This document shows positions 34,411-47,000 of a DNA stretch of 64,000 nucleotides, piece after piece. The DNA is from Poa pratensis. Lineage: Eukaryota > Streptophyta > Magnoliopsida > Poales > Poaceae. Position numbers and translations under genes: made by a program. The DNA lies in NCBI GenBank assembly GCA_947311845.1, contig CAMZMU010000041.1, positions 136,428,542-136,492,541 of the forward strand, read 5' to 3'. Positions within the stretch are counted from its first letter, which is position 1, and every line of letters begins with the position of its first letter. The notes below the pieces were generated by a model that had not been told where the DNA came from, ran no database searches, and was given only the letters and a program-made list of their open reading frames with translations.

Positions 34411-35229
34411 TTTGCTTACTTAAAACCAGTTTTAGGTACAATAGAAAGAGGATATGCCGACTTTTTTTCTCTTCTTCAGCAGCTTACCTAAACATAGATA
34501 CATAAAATCGTTTTTCTTTCATCTCTTGTTTTATTGTACAAAGTCACTCCAAATAAACTCTTACATAACTGAAGATTGTACAATCATACTCAATATAATT
34601 CCACAATATTTCAAATTCAAATGCAAAACATGAAACTGTAAACATAGTTTATCCAAATAGTACATCAATCAAAAAGAAAGAAACATGAGTGACTAATGAC
34701 CATGTTGGATTGGTGATCTGGCGCGCGGGGGCTTGGAGAGAGGCCATGACGATAGTGTGACACGAAGTCGGGGGAGCTTTGCGACAGTTGGAGGATGGCC
34801 ATGGCACGGTGGTGGGAGGTCCGGGGGGCGGGATAGCCAGGACGGCTGTGGCCACACAAGAGCCCATTCCGACCTCCACAAGCCTTGAGTCTGCCAACGA
34901 AGGAAGAAAAAGGGTCTGGGTAGACATCGGTGACTATTGGTAGGTTGTTAGAAATGTCGTGATGTTAATATAAGACTATGCCATCGCATGTCCGTGAAGA
35001 TTGGATCGGGTGGTTTTTCATGAGGCCCCTGGATGCGAATGTGGGTCGTGGTCCAAGTGCCCTTTGTTACGTTACATGATGCTTTGTCGGTGGATTATTT
35101 CGCACATGATGGGGTTGTGGTACGTTATGAGAGATGTTGTCGCAAGACTGGTCCATAGAGGATGGTCTTGGGTTTTTATTTTTTGTAAGATGATTCATCA
35201 AGCTTTACTTGCTTAGTATTAATAATATA
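34411..35229. repeat. Local repeat copy A (continued) and intergenic sequence
   Basis: 34,411-34,900 continues the first copy of a diverged repeat also seen at about 36,180-36,570 and 36,580-37,180. The copies share an AT-rich half with TTCAAATGCAAAACATGAAA, and two of them share a GC-rich end with GGAGCTT and CCATGAC words. No coding region is convincing in 34,900-35,229. Confidence 0.65.
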
Positions 35230-35231
35230 TA

Positions 35232-35438
35232 CTACCTCCTTTCCAATAAATAAGACGTATAAATTTAGTCAAAAATCAAATCTTACTAAGTTTGACCAAA
35301 TATATAGAATAAATTATCAACATCTACAGTACTAAATAAATATATTATAAAAATATATTTTACTGTAAATTTATTTATATTGATTTAATATCATAATGTT
35401 CATATTTCTATACGCCTTATTTATTAGAATGCAAGAAA
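35232..35438. mobile_element. Stowaway-type MITE (about 207 bp)
   Basis: The left end CTACCTCCTTTCCAATAAAT and right end CGCCTTATTTATTAGAATGC are inverted repeats over about 26 bp, with TA on each side (35,230-35,231; 35,439-35,440). It is AT-rich and non-coding. Confidence 0.78.
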
Positions 35439-35440
35439 TA

Positions 35441-36179
35441 ATCGTCTGCATCAATTGACTAATGGACCATGAGTTATCCTCCTTTTCCGAAAAAAATACA
35501 CGCCCCACCAAGTGAGCTAACTGATAAGACACCCACCAAATAGATATAAAAATAGAACAAGTATTCATATTCAATCATAACATTTTTTATTTACTTACGT
35601 GAAAATGTACATATTGAGAATCTAATTCTAGATTGTTAGATAATTTGCCGATCAACTTGATAAATTGACTTATTTCTCACAATTTTCTAGTTACTTTATA
35701 TATTCTCTTATTTAATAATAATAATGGAATACTTGGAGTAATCATTTCCATGAGAGGATACTAGAGCTCAAAGTCCTTAGCAGGGACCTCTAGTTGGAGT
35801 TTTTTTTTGAAGACGTTGTTTTACAGAATCTAATGACTGCCCTCTCTAAGTAATGTATGAGGGTCAGAGGGTCACTCTCAATACAGGGTTAAGTAGCACT
35901 CCAACGACTGGACCTACTTCAAAATATTGAGGTGTCTCATTTATCAATTGTATGGTGACGTTTAATAAAGTAGTCATACACGTATAGCCGAACTACCAAC
36001 CATCGAGTGTGTGGTGTTTTGTAGCCCGGGCTGCATGTAGCTTTTATTTTGAACATTCGAAATATAATTTTAAAGTTTCAAAAAAACCTGAAACAAATAT
36101 ACATGTAGCCATGGATATATTCTACAAGTACGCAAAATATTAATCCGATATACGCTGTATTGTAGCCTACACAAAAAAG
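35441..36179. other. Intergenic sequence without recognised genes
   Basis: AT-rich. A worn dispersed repeat may occupy about 36,040-36,180 (see 28,739-32,265). Nothing else was recognised. Confidence 0.4.
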
Positions 36180-37190
36180 ACAAAATTGTAAATAAGGTGT
36201 GTGACATATGGTTTACTGTGTTGCTATAGTGTATTGTATACACTTTGTAAAAATGGATTCTTCTGGTTGTTCAAAGGCTTCATAACTATGAGTAATCCCC
36301 AACAGGTTACCTATGTTTACTTATTTCAAACTAATTTTAGATACATTTTTAGCCTCCTTCGCGCTTACCTAAAACTAGATAAGGAAACATTATACTTTTA
36401 TCTCTTATTATATTATGCGTGCACGCTACAAATAAACTCTAACTACATAATTCAAAAATGTGCAACCATACATAACATGTCACAATATTGAAAATACATA
36501 ATTTACAATTTTTTAATTCAAATGCAAAACATGAAAATGCACGCATAGTTTATTCAAATAATACGCTCAATCACAAATAAAAAAATGAATATACCTATAT
36601 TTACTTATTTAAAACTAATTTTAGCAACATGAGGGAGAAGATGTGCTGGAGATTTTCAGCCTTCTTAGAACCTAAAACTAGATAATAAAAAATGTTCTAC
36701 TTTTATCTCTCATTCTATTGTGCGTGTACACTACAAATAAACTCTAAATACATAATTCAAACATGTGCAACCATACATAACATATCATTTCACAATATTT
36801 AAAATACGTGATTTCCAATTTTTGAATTCAAATGCAAAACATAAAATGCAAGCATAGTTTATTCAAATAATACGATCAATCACAAAAACAGAAAAAAAAA
36901 AAACATGAATGCCTAATCCATGTTGGCCTGGAGGTCAAGTTGTTGCGGCGGAGCTCACGATGACGGCGGTGGAGCTTGGGGCGATGACCATGACAATGGC
37001 GTGGCATGACATGGAGTCAGGGGAGCTCCCAGTAAGGATGGATGTACGTGACATGGTTACGGGAATAAGTGGGAGGTGTGGATAAGATCGGCTTTGGACT
37101 AAGCCGCGGGAGCCGATTTCGGCCGCCACGGGCTTTATTCCACCGGCGGAAGGCAACAAAGCACTCCAAGCGTGAGATGCCACTACAACG
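36180..37190. repeat. Local repeat copies B and C
   Basis: B (about 36,180-36,570) and C (about 36,580-37,190) match each other and 34,050-34,900. They share TTACTTATTT, AAACTAATTTTAG and TTCAAATGCAAAACAT. C also carries the GC-rich end seen in copy A. They show the pre-insertion state of the MITE at 34,174. Confidence 0.75.
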
Positions 37191-37879
37191 CTAGCTATAC
37201 TACTATATATGGTATAGATCTCGTAAGCAAAACACAGTTCACATGCTTCAAAAATCTTTGATTTCGTGAAGTGAGGTCCACCAAGTTGGCTTGCCAGAAC
37301 ACCATGCCTCTCTTGGGATAGATAATGATTTTCAATTACCTTATAACAATGATGTTTTTGTAATTGAAAAACGGATTATTAGGGTGTGCTTCGAGCAGCA
37401 TGATAAGTGAGGCGTTAATACTTAGTATGAGTGTGTACGCCGGCCTTATGAGAGAAGTTTGCTGAATATTAAGGGACAATTAACATGATGTTTTTCCAAT
37501 AGGTTTGGTCGCTCATGTGCTCAACAAAACACACATGAGTTTGTAGCACGTCGGAAGAACCCATGCAACATAAAAAAATCTTATTGTCGTCCATGGCAAC
37601 CCCAAATTCGTCGATTCGGGCTCGCTAGTCATGAATCCGACTCGCCGAAGCTTTGTCGCCTCTAGATTTGGTGGCCACGCAGTCATTCCCCTCAACCCTT
37701 CAGTCTTCCCTAGCCTCATCTCTCTGATTTGAAGTTTTATCATGACTGTACATAGTGATGCACCTAAAATGCATCTACTTTTCCAAGCACTTTGCTTCAT
37801 AATTTGTTCCGGAATCTTCCCATATTTGAATAAAACTGCTGAATCTGACGCTGTTTTTAGCAAAGTCTCCTTTCTGGCT
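37191..37879. other. Intergenic, nothing recognised
   Basis: No gene, RNA or clear mobile-element end was seen on either strand. Confidence 0.4.
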
Positions 37880-39130
37880 ATTTTTGCAAGAAATTAAATC
37901 GGGGAAAAATACCACGTCAATATTTATGGAAAAGGAGGACATTGGGCAAAGGATGGACACGAGGGAGCGCTCGAGGGCCAAAAGAGGGGGCCCCACGCGG
38001 CCCCTGTACCTGGCCGCGTGGGCCCACCCCAATTGGGCCTCGGGCGCCGCCTCTCCTTCGGCTTTTCGCGTACCCCCTCATGTATACGAAAAAGTGGGTG
38101 CCCTAGAAGGAGGAGAGGTTTCGCGAAACACACCGCCGCCACCACCACGATCTTTGTTTTCGGAGACAGATTGATCCGGGATTTCTCCTCCGGTGGAGGG
38201 ATCCAGAGACCGTCTTCACTGCCATCTTCACCGCCATCTTCACCGCCTTCATCTCCATCGACCATGAGCTCCCTCTCCATCACCATGTGTGAGTAGTCCG
38301 CTGTAGGCATGTGAGGTGGATGGGGATTGGATGAGATTGATCATGTAATGATACCCGTTGTCCGAGATCTTAGGGGTTTATCTTGAGGATATTTTTGTAT
38401 TGTGTTGATGCACTTATGCTATGCTTAATGCTTGTTACTAGGGCCCGAGTGGCATGATTTCAGTACTGAACTTATTTTGCTTCATCATATAATTGAGTTT
38501 GGTATCTATCTGCAAAGTGTATCACCTGCTATTATGTTGAACCTGCGAACCCTAAAAGTGATAGTATAGGGAAAACAAGGGGGAGATGTTTTAGTTTGAG
38601 GATTCTATGTGTTCATGAAGTGTTAATGCGTTGTTCCGGGCTATTCGAAAGGGTAGACCTTAATTACCTGTAGTTCCAAGTTGGCCCCGGTGAAATGGGC
38701 AGGTAGGACAATAGATGTTGTGCAAATTCTCTTGGTTAGTACGCACAACTAATTATGGAACACATACCTACATATATCGGAGTTAGAGATAAGTCCCATT
38801 GCTACTTATATCTTATTATATGATCAATCTTATTCATGCAACACCCCGCTATCACCTCATGCCTACGTTTTAAATCTCTGAGTTACACTTTCACTTTCCC
38901 GATGAAAACTGGGAAACCCTTGTTCACTATTGTTGTTCTATTTGCTACTTGAATCATACTACTGCCATCACTATCACTGCTGCAAGTTTATTGATATACA
39001 GGTGTGGTTGAGAGTGACGCCTCAATTGCCAAAGTCTTATTGGTATTCTTGTGTTCCCATCGTGTTGACCTATAAATTTGGGTAATACTTCCCAACGAAG
39101 ATTTTAGCGATCCCCTATACTTGTGGGCAT
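37880..39130. repeat. Probable dispersed repeat of unassigned family
   Basis: The left end is strongly GC-rich with inverted words (GGGGCCCCACGCGG against CCGCGTGGGCCC), then about 900 bp of balanced sequence ending CGATCCCCTATACTTGTGGG. The texture is that of a solo LTR or other non-coding retroelement fragment common in large grass genomes. I could not fix its termini or a target duplication. Confidence 0.35.
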
Positions 39131-39257
39131 CACATGGCAGTGACCTCTCGTTTGCGGGGAAGAGAGGAGAAGGACAACAGAGTAGAGGTGAGGACGAGGG
39201 CAGCGGTGGAGAGGGACGGTCCAACGGTATAGTAAACGAGTGTGGTTGCGGTGGTAA

Positions 39258-40668
39258 GAGCATCTCTAGCAGATCCCGAATAAGCCACGGTCGGGAAAAT
39301 AACTGCCGTTTTTTAGGGTCTGGGTCAAGAAAACGACCTGACCAGATCCGGCAAACTGGACGACCCGGATTTTTTTCCCAGGGGAGCGGGATATTCGGCC
39401 CCGAGTTCCCCATATGTTCGGTTTTCGTGGGCCATTTTTGTGTTCCCCCAATCTCTCGACATGTTTGGCAAGCCAAAACATTCAGCCCGCGCCCTTCCTT
39501 TTGCCTGCGCCGCCGCCCGCACCGTCGAAGAGCTTCTCCGCCTCCCGCCGTATCGTTTCTACCGTGTTTCAGCCCCGGGGTGGTGAATCCCTTCCGCGCG
39601 CCCGTGGCCGCCGCCGTCTCCATGGATCCGTCGTGGAGCTCGACCGGAGGCCCAGATGAAGCCGTAAGAGGCTACTCCTGGTGTGCTTGAGCAGTGGATT
39701 CGTGCTCACAGCCACGTGGCCGTCGGCGTCGCCGATTTGGGGTCGGCCGTCGGTTGGGAACTCGGGCGGCACGGGACCAATTTGGGGCCATCCATGGGGA
39801 AGAAAGTATGTTACTTGATTGATTCCGGCTGTTTTTGTTTTCGGATCTAAATTGAGAAATATTGATTTGGTTAGATGGATTGGAGTTCGTCGCCCTTGTC
39901 ATCAGAGTCGGATGATTCCGAGATTGAGGAGATGCTCTTCGATGACGATGTAGAGCGCCTCGTCTTATTGCATCTCGTCAAAGAGTTAGAGAATGGAAAC
40001 AAGAGAAAGAGGCAAGGATGAAGGTTGTCTATCTTTGCATTATGCGGAACCGAGCTCTTCGTTGCTCATGAAACATTACTTCGCCGAGGTACCATGCAAC
40101 ATGTCATGACAGCTTGTGTGATTTTACACAATATGATCATTAAGAATGAGAGGTGTTTAAATTTGGAGTTTTTCTATGACAACATTTGGCAGCCGTGTGA
40201 AGCCTAGCCGGAACCCGGACCGGATCCAAGCATTTTTTTTAAACTGCCGGAAGATTGATGACAATGCCACACACACCCAGCTCCGTGATGATCTTATTGA
40301 GCACTAAGTGCCCGTTGTATGGGAAGTAGACTCCGTTATATTCATTTGATATTATTTGTATTCATGTGTGATTTGAACCATTCTTTACGTTCTAGACCAT
40401 TTGTTATTGTTTTAATTATTCGGATTTAAACATTTGTTCTAATTTGGATGATTATTGTATTGTATGATGTTAAAGCATTATTATGTTGGATTTATATTGC
40501 TGTTTTATTAAGATTGTGTTGTTTAAAATCATGAATTTGGCTAAAACCCTGAAAAATGATTTGCCCCAAATTTTCCGGTACGAGGTAAAACGTTTTAGGA
40601 TCGAACCCAAAACAGGTTTTGTGGTACGCATTTTTCCGAGATCCGATACAGATCGTCGTGAGTTGTAG
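39258..40668 (+). mobile_element. Decayed PIF/Harbinger-type transposon
   Basis: The plus strand near 40,095-40,205 encodes the C-terminal end of a PIF/Harbinger DDE nuclease (MTACVILHNMIIKNERCLN, then IWQP), followed near 40,270 by QLRDDLIEH. Near 39,884-40,020 is a start-like MDWSSSPLSSESDDSEIEE segment typical of the same genes; the catalytic middle is missing. The left end GAGCATCTCTAGCAGATCCC resembles the family's terminal repeat, and a weak inverted match lies near 40,640-40,668. No clean three-base duplication was found, so the outer limits are approximate. It is an internally deleted, inactive copy. Confidence 0.68.
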
Positions 40669-40691
40669 ACTTTTCCTTACTAATTAAGCAG

Positions 40692-40699
40692 CCACGTGG
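40692..40699 (+). promoter_or_regulatory. G-box in the TPK promoter
   Basis: The palindrome CCACGTGG lies 169 bp upstream of the channel start codon. It has the core of G-box and abscisic-acid response elements; function is inferred. Confidence 0.5.
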
Positions 40700-40867
40700 C
40701 ATATGTCCCACCTGTCGATACACCTGTACGACTCTGAAGTGTGAACCACACGCGTGGAAGAGAGACGGAGTCGACTGGACGAAATTTTCCCCGACGAGAG
40801 CAGATACTCTTTCTCTGTTCTATACACATGTACTACCTCGCTATCGGCCAAAACCAGTAGATTCTGA

Positions 40868-41953
40868 ATGGCGGCCAATGGCATCCAGCAACCGTTGCTA
40901 CCCGGCGTCGGCGAACCAGCCGGTGCCATCCAACAGAAGCCGCAGAATGGGGTCAGGAGGTTCCGGCGCTGCCGGACGGCGCCTTCCTCCGATCCTGCAG
41001 CGTCGGAAGAGCCTCGGCCTCCTCATCCCGCCGACAACACCGGCGAGACCGCGGGCGCCAAGACAATGTTCCAGAGCGGCCGCCCGAGCTTCGGCCTGGT
41101 GGGCCTCCTCCTCCTGGCCTACCTCCTCGTCGGCACCACCACCTTCTACCTCGTCATGGACCACATGTCCGGGGACCGCAGCGGCAGCCGCGCGCTCGAC
41201 GCCCTCTACTTCTGCGTCGTCACCATGACCACCGTCGGCTACGGCGACCTCGTCCCGTCCAGCGACGCCGCCAAGCTTCTCGCAGCCGCCTTCGCCTTCG
41301 CCGGCGTCGCCGTCGTCGGCACCTTCCTCAGCAAGTCCGCCGACTACCTGGTCGAGAAGCAGGAGTCGCTCCTCTTCCGCGCCGTCCAGGCCAACGCCGG
41401 CCACCCGGCGCGGGCGGCGCGTCTCCGCGCCATGGAGGCGGCCAACAGGACGCGGTACAAGCTGTACGCCTCCGCGGTGCTGCTGGCCGCCTCGATGGCT
41501 TCCGGGACGCTGTTCCTGTGGAAGGTGGAGGGGATGCGGCCCGTCGACGCCTTCTACTGCGTGTGCGCGACGGTGACGACGCTGGGGTACGGCGACCGGA
41601 GCTTCACGTCCCTGGCCGGCCGCGCGTTCGCGGTGGTGTGGGTCACGGTGAGCACGGTGGTGGTGGCGCTCTTCTTCCTGTACGTGGCCGAGCTGTACGC
41701 GGAGCGGCGGCAGAGGGAGCTCGCGCGGTGGGTGGTCACGCGGCGGACCACGAGCGCGGACCTGGAGGCGGCCGACATGGACGGGGACAACCACGTGGGG
41801 GCGGCGGAATTCGTGCTGTACAAGCTCAAGGAGCTCGGGAAGATCAGCCAGGAGGAAATCTCCGAGTTCCTGGAGGAGTTCGACAGACTCGACGTTGACA
41901 ACTCCGGCACGCTCTCCCCCTCCGACCTCGCCGCCGCGCAGCCCACCGACTGA
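40868..41953 (+). CDS. Two-pore K+ channel (TPK/KCO family), tonoplast type
   Basis: An intronless 361-residue protein from ATG 40,868 to TGA 41,951. The cytosolic N-terminus has a 14-3-3-type site at residues 33-39 (RRCRTAP). The first transmembrane helix is about 77-97, the first pore loop ends in the filter GYGD (124-127) and a second membrane helix follows. Another membrane pair has the second filter GYGD at 240-243 (TTLGYGD). The C-terminus carries two EF-hands, with loops at 303-314 (DMDGDNHVGAAE) and 342-353 (DVDNSGTLSPSD). Two pore domains plus EF-hands and a 14-3-3 site define plant TPKs, which release K+ from vacuoles under Ca2+ and 14-3-3 control. Length fits the TPK1/TPKa/TPKb group (about 350-390). 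All filter and calcium-binding positions look intact, so the gene appears functional. The exact orthologue needs a tree. Confidence 0.95.
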   Translation: MAANGIQQPLLPGVGEPAGAIQQKPQNGVRRFRRCRTAPSSDPAASEEPRPPHPADNTGETAGAKTMFQSGRPSFGLVGLLLLAYLLVGTTTFYLVMDHMSGDRSGSRALDALYFCVVTMTTVGYGDLVPSSDAAKLLAAAFAFAGVAVVGTFLSKSADYLVEKQESLLFRAVQANAGHPARAARLRAMEAANRTRYKLYASAVLLAASMASGTLFLWKVEGMRPVDAFYCVCATVTTLGYGDRSFTSLAGRAFAVVWVTVSTVVVALFFLYVAELYAERRQRELARWVVTRRTTSADLEAADMDGDNHVGAAEFVLYKLKELGKISQEEISEFLEEFDRLDVDNSGTLSPSDLAAAQPTD

Positions 41954-42601
41954 TTAGAGTCAGTAGATTTTTCTACGACTGGATCGTAGAGAAAAATGTG
42001 TATAGTGTTAGGTGCCAGTTACACACTTGAAAATTAGAGTTGCAAATAATTTTTAGAGTATGTAATGTAAGGACGTACTCTGTTTCTATTAGACAAAGAA
42101 TACGTTTCTCTGCAGAGACGACTTAGTCTGCTTCTCGTTTTGTTTGACATTTGTGATGTAACCAAAATGGAATACGTTTCTCTGCAGACGACTTAGGTAT
42201 ATGGGTGTCTCTACGACTCAGTCGACTGCAGTCATCGCCTTCCTCAACTCCGGCGAACCCCTGCCGCCACGTACCGCCGGCCATGCCGCCTGCTGCCGCC
42301 ACCTGCGCCCGGCGCCGCTCCCGCGCCGCCTCGGCGCCCCGCCCTCCTCCAACCGCGGCCCACCGCCGGTCCGCCGCCGCCCCGGCCATCCCTCTAAGCC
42401 CCGCCCCCTCTTCTCCGGCGACCCCGCACCCCTGCACCCCCCAGTTAAGTCACTCCTCGCCCCCGCCGCGGCCAGCCGCGGCTGCGGCGGCTGTGGCTCG
42501 GCTTGGCGCCGCCGCCGTCCCAAGAAAGAAGAAGATAAGTTAGGGTTAGCACGAATCTTGGCGCGTTGATGGAGGGTGGATGTTTTGACTGCGACTTAAG
42601 T
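41954..42601. other. TPK 3' flank and GC-rich spacer
   Basis: The first 150 bp should be the 3' untranslated region. A word of about 26 bp (GAATACGTTTCTCTGCAG, then ACGACTTAG) occurs near 42,107 and again near 42,170, an imperfect short duplication. 42,200-42,560 is rich in GCC and CCG; overlapping open frames there look compositional, although a captured gene fragment is not excluded. Confidence 0.45.
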
Positions 42602-42625
42602 TAAGTCTCAGCTAGCTGAGACTTA
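42602..42625. repeat. Perfect 24-bp palindrome
   Basis: The half-site TAAGTCTCAGCT is followed directly by its exact inverse complement. It lies just beyond the 3' end of the LINE remnant on the minus strand. Confidence 0.92.
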
Positions 42626-42639
42626 GCAAAACCGTAGTT

Positions 42640-43243
42640 ATATACAATAGGCAGAAAACAAGTTACTAAGCCATGATTTTAAGAGGGGTAGAAGAGCCCT
42701 TTAACCCATAATTAAGCAAGGTTACATCACAAACAAAAACAGCCTTCCAACCTGTGAAAGCTGGTCTCACATCTTTGAAAATCCAAACATTTCTTTGCTT
42801 CCAAATGTTCCAGCAGGCCAAAATCAGGATCTTAGACAAACAAGGACCAGAAAATGTCTTCTTTGCATAAACCCAGCAATCATTACCTGAAGTATTGGCC
42901 CATTCGACCGCAAATAATTCCTAATTCTCACACTGAAATTGCAGTTGAAAAAGAGATGACTCCATACTTCCCGGTCATGTGCTTGACAAAGCACACAATT
43001 GTTATTATCCGTCACCTTCCAATTCCGTCTCAACACCATATCCTTTGTATTCAATCTGTCATGCAAGACCAGCCAAGCAAAAACCTTATGCTTGGACATA
43101 CATTTGGATTTCCATATCCATTTAGAAGGACCATGATTTGGTATTTGTGAAAAATGCAGATTATAGAAAGCCTTAGGAGTGAAAACTCCTATATTCAAAT
43201 TGCATACCCAAGTATCATTCCAAGTCTTGAATATGGACCTCAA
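42640..43243 (-). pseudogene. LINE ORF2 C-terminal remnant (RT zinc-binding domain)
   Basis: The minus strand, 43,243 to about 42,824, encodes the zinc-binding region found after reverse transcriptase in plant LINEs: FTPKAFYNLHF, KWIWKSKCMSKHKVFAWLVL, NNNCVLCQAHDREVWSHLFF. After a frame change near 42,830 the tail continues (ACWNIWKQRNVWIF) to about 42,665. No reverse transcriptase or endonuclease block lies upstream, so this is a 5'-truncated copy. No clear poly(A) tail was found. Confidence 0.8.
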
Positions 43244-44053
43244 TCAACAAATTTTGCAGATCACCGTACTACTGATAAGCCTCAACTGACAGGGGAAGGT
43301 GGAAACCATCTCAGAATTGCTCCGGAGCCTGCAACCTTGTCCTTGCCAAAATCAGCATCCTCCACAAAAACCCCTAGTTTGCATATCACCCGTCAGTATC
43401 ATTGTCGCCAATTTCCCCACCGTCGCCAACCGTGCAACCAGATGAGGGGCTCACGTCGGCAGTAAGGAGGAGCAGGAGGACGCCGTTGTCCTTGTGGCTT
43501 GCTTCTGGAGCTGCGCGAGACCAGCATGAATGCTCAATGAGTCTTTTTCTTCAAGGCATGCTCGCCATAGTCTCTACTGACTCATGACCATTATTTGGAT
43601 CGTGCCTTGAACATCATCTTGCTCATCACTTGATCTTCTCTATTCTCTAACGCGATCTACTAAGATAGAAAATGAATTATTCACTTGATCGCATGCTCTG
43701 GGACTTGGTCGACCATAGCTCACACATAAGCCCATTCCGACATCAACGTAGAGCTGTATTTTGAACTCGTCTATTTTTATAATCTTATCAAAATTTTGTT
43801 TCTTCATGACTTAACTTATAAGCTAGAGCATGAAAACATTTGACTTTTATACAAGAACTCCAACTTATCCACCTTCTTCTTATTTCAAACTTGAATCGAA
43901 CATAGGTAATTCAAGCATTGTCTATGGAAAATCTTTCAAATATAACCCAATAAAACATTAGTTAGTATAGATTGTCATTAAGTAAAACCCACACATGGGA
44001 GTTTTATGCACTTTCACTCAGTGTGAGCGCTATAGACTCTAGTATTCATAGGA
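43244..44053. other. Intergenic, nothing recognised
   Basis: No gene or mobile-element end was identified apart from the host T next to the Helitron terminus (A at 44,053 on the plus strand). Confidence 0.4.
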
Positions 44054-47000
44054 CTAGCTAAATGCCCGTGCGTTGCAACGGAGAAATATCTAGAAAATTA
44101 TATATGAGAACTCATTTATACCACGTGTGCCGCTCTCTTGCTCTCCCCAAATCCGCAACAACAAACTATGCAAACAAAATTTTGAAACTTTGGCACCCCT
44201 CAGCACCTAGTAACATTTTTTTTCCGGTGATGCATAGCCTCGAACAACTGCCATAGACATTCCTTCCGACCGTACCATTTTTGCTATCAGTTTTCGTGGG
44301 AAAACTAAATACCAATGTACAAATATTTTGATAAAAAGGGTGCATCTGAAGCCCCATATAAAAAGCTAAGTCAAATTGAATAATAGATTCTTGACATTGC
44401 AATGGCAACGAATCGAAGATGTTCTCGTCCCCGTAAAAAACTTCCTGTAGAATAAGATAAGAATTTCACATTGTACTACTAACAAAACAAATTGATCCAT
44501 TGAGAGGCTTTATATTGTAATTAAACAAACATAGACAAAAATAAAAAAGAAACGCCCTTTTCAGTTAAAGAAAATAAGTTCATCATAGGACTATGGATAT
44601 GAAGATAACGGACATTGGCAAACAGGAAATTATCATTTCTTTATTACAATCTCATCCATCAACCAAAATAAGTAAGCTATAGTGTTGTCTCAATTCAGAG
44701 ATGAGCTCTGCAATTTATTACAACTGAGGCAAATGTGATTTACATGCATAATTTAGATATCAGCTCTTCCATTTGTCATGCATCAGAATATCCTTCGATT
44801 TAACATCGCTCTGGTACGATTTGTACTGAATTTGGAGCTTCCCAAGGCAAAGTTCATCCCACTGTATCATCATGCCAGATCTGAAGGTAGCAGAAAGGCA
44901 TCATTGTTTGTACACTGAGTTAAAAGGTCACACAAAGGCTCATCCCAGAATATTTTTAATTGCCCTAACCACAGAGGTTCTTATTAAATTTGCAGAAAAA
45001 TACATGTTACGGAATTATATAACTATAAGCATTGCAAATAAACAGTGAAAAAGACTTGGTATGGGTATGGAACATCAAGCTATATATAGTACCTCTCTAG
45101 ACTTTATGTCGAAGAATTAGTGAGACAAACTTACTTTGGAAGGTATCTTGAGAAAGCCACGGCGACTCACACAAGAAATCCATCAAGCCCTTCACATGAA
45201 ACCTCTAAGAATACTTTTGAATAAAAGAGTCATCAAATTTCTATTCTAAACGACAAGTCGATGGGTACTAATCTTAAGATGACCAAAATGAGCGTTCATG
45301 GCAGCATTTAAATTTCTCAAAGGCGGTGATAGTCAAGGTAGACGAATAAACTTGTCATTTGATTCCATGTTACCGTACAAACGTTTTTAGATTTCGCCCA
45401 AATTTGATAATGCACATGTATTATATTTAGCAGTTAGCAAGATGCATAAATAAAACAACTAACATGGTATGTTTAGGTGTATGCCTAATTCTAGTTAGTT
45501 CAAATAAACTTCAGCATCATTCTACCAAGTTCCACGAGAACACATATATATAGCAGTTTTATAAATTATAAAGTTTTGCTGCCAGCAAAAGTGCCACACA
45601 AGCCCCCATCTCGCTGAGTAGCTTGTGCTCGGTTGATCTGGTAAGTAGGGTGCAGGTACAAATTAGAATAGAACATTTCATATTACTTCTGAAATGAAGA
45701 AAGGTACAGCTTGCTGTCAAACCATGCACTAATGAATCAAACCATATGACTCTAAGTTGCTACGGGTTGATTTCTATTTAATTTTCTAGATCTTGTAGAA
45801 TATCAGTACCGAAAATGAGTTTTTTCTTGACGGGACGAAGTGACATAGAGAACAACAGTCGTACGGATCAATGCAACACCACCGCCACCACTTATACAAA
45901 TTCTTAATTCACCAGGCAACATCTTCTGTAATATATATTCTTAATTCCTTGTCGTAGGTGTCTAATGGATCAGCGATTCTAGTGGGTTCTATGTAATTCA
46001 TAACATCTTGCTATTTCCCAAATGTACGACAAAAGTTCCCTATATCTTTCACAAATCTTGGTATTCTTCAGAACCACGTCTCCATTTGCACTTGAACCAA
46101 GATCCCAAACATTACTCACACTGATATTATACATAGTTGAAGAGGTAGAAGATTGTTTCTAGTAATAAAGAGAAGATGGCAGATTATTATTTTTCTCTTC
46201 TATTTTTAAAATGTTCATAGAGTTATTTGTTAGATATAGGCCAGTCTCTTAAAAGACTATTACAGCCAAATCAATCCAATGCAACTAACAAAATGGCAGT
46301 GAAATATCTCTTTAGAAGCTAGATCTCAAATAGAAACCTGCTGGTATCTTTATATAACACAAAAGTCAAAATTTTGTTTTCAGTAGTTAAGCAAACAGGT
46401 GTGATGTTTGAACTTTGGATGCTGGAACTGCAACCTTAAGCTTCTATTTATTAGCATGATGCACGTCCCTTGACACTTAATCATTTGTCCAAGGATTTCA
46501 CAAAAAAATCGCAATTCAGCATTGCGAAGCTTTATACAGAAAGTTATATCAGTTCTCCATGCTCCAAACAGGGGACATGATACAGAGATGGTATCTTATC
46601 ATTAGACCTGGCTGGCTCTACATCCACTTCTGAATCGTCGCACGTCGTCGCTCCCGGCTGCGCCCGCCATGGGCCTCACGAAGGAGCTAGGCGGCTACCT
46701 CGACGTTGGAGGATGAGACGTGGTGGGCCCTAGGGAGAGGACATGTAGGTTGTCTCAAGAATCAGCGAGAAGGGTGTGGATTGAGATAGCGTTGTTCGTC
46801 CTTGCTGTCGAAGCTCCTCGGCCGCACGGATCCAATTGATCCTCGTTACCTGCAGAGGACACAAGGACAGGGAGGAACTCCTTGTCGGCCTTGCCGGGAG
46901 GGAGGTCGAGGACGACAGTGACAGACTCGGTGGCGCGGCGCTCAGGCGGCCGAAATCTCCGCCACGCCGAGTCTCCTCTCCCAGTTTGCGGTGCAGCGCC

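Noticed and set aside
37880..39130. Named solo LTR
   Set aside because: The texture suggests a retroelement, but TG/CA ends and a 5-bp duplication could not be fixed by eye, so no family was assigned.
40898..41794. 298-codon antisense frame opposite the K+ channel
   Set aside because: A shadow of a GC-rich gene whose plus-strand protein has filters and EF-hands; the antisense protein is His/Arg low-complexity.
42201..42569. GC-rich frame downstream of the K+ channel as a new small gene
   Set aside because: Three overlapping frames are equally open and Pro/Ala/Arg-rich, with no domain or start context; a gene fragment cannot be excluded but is not supported.
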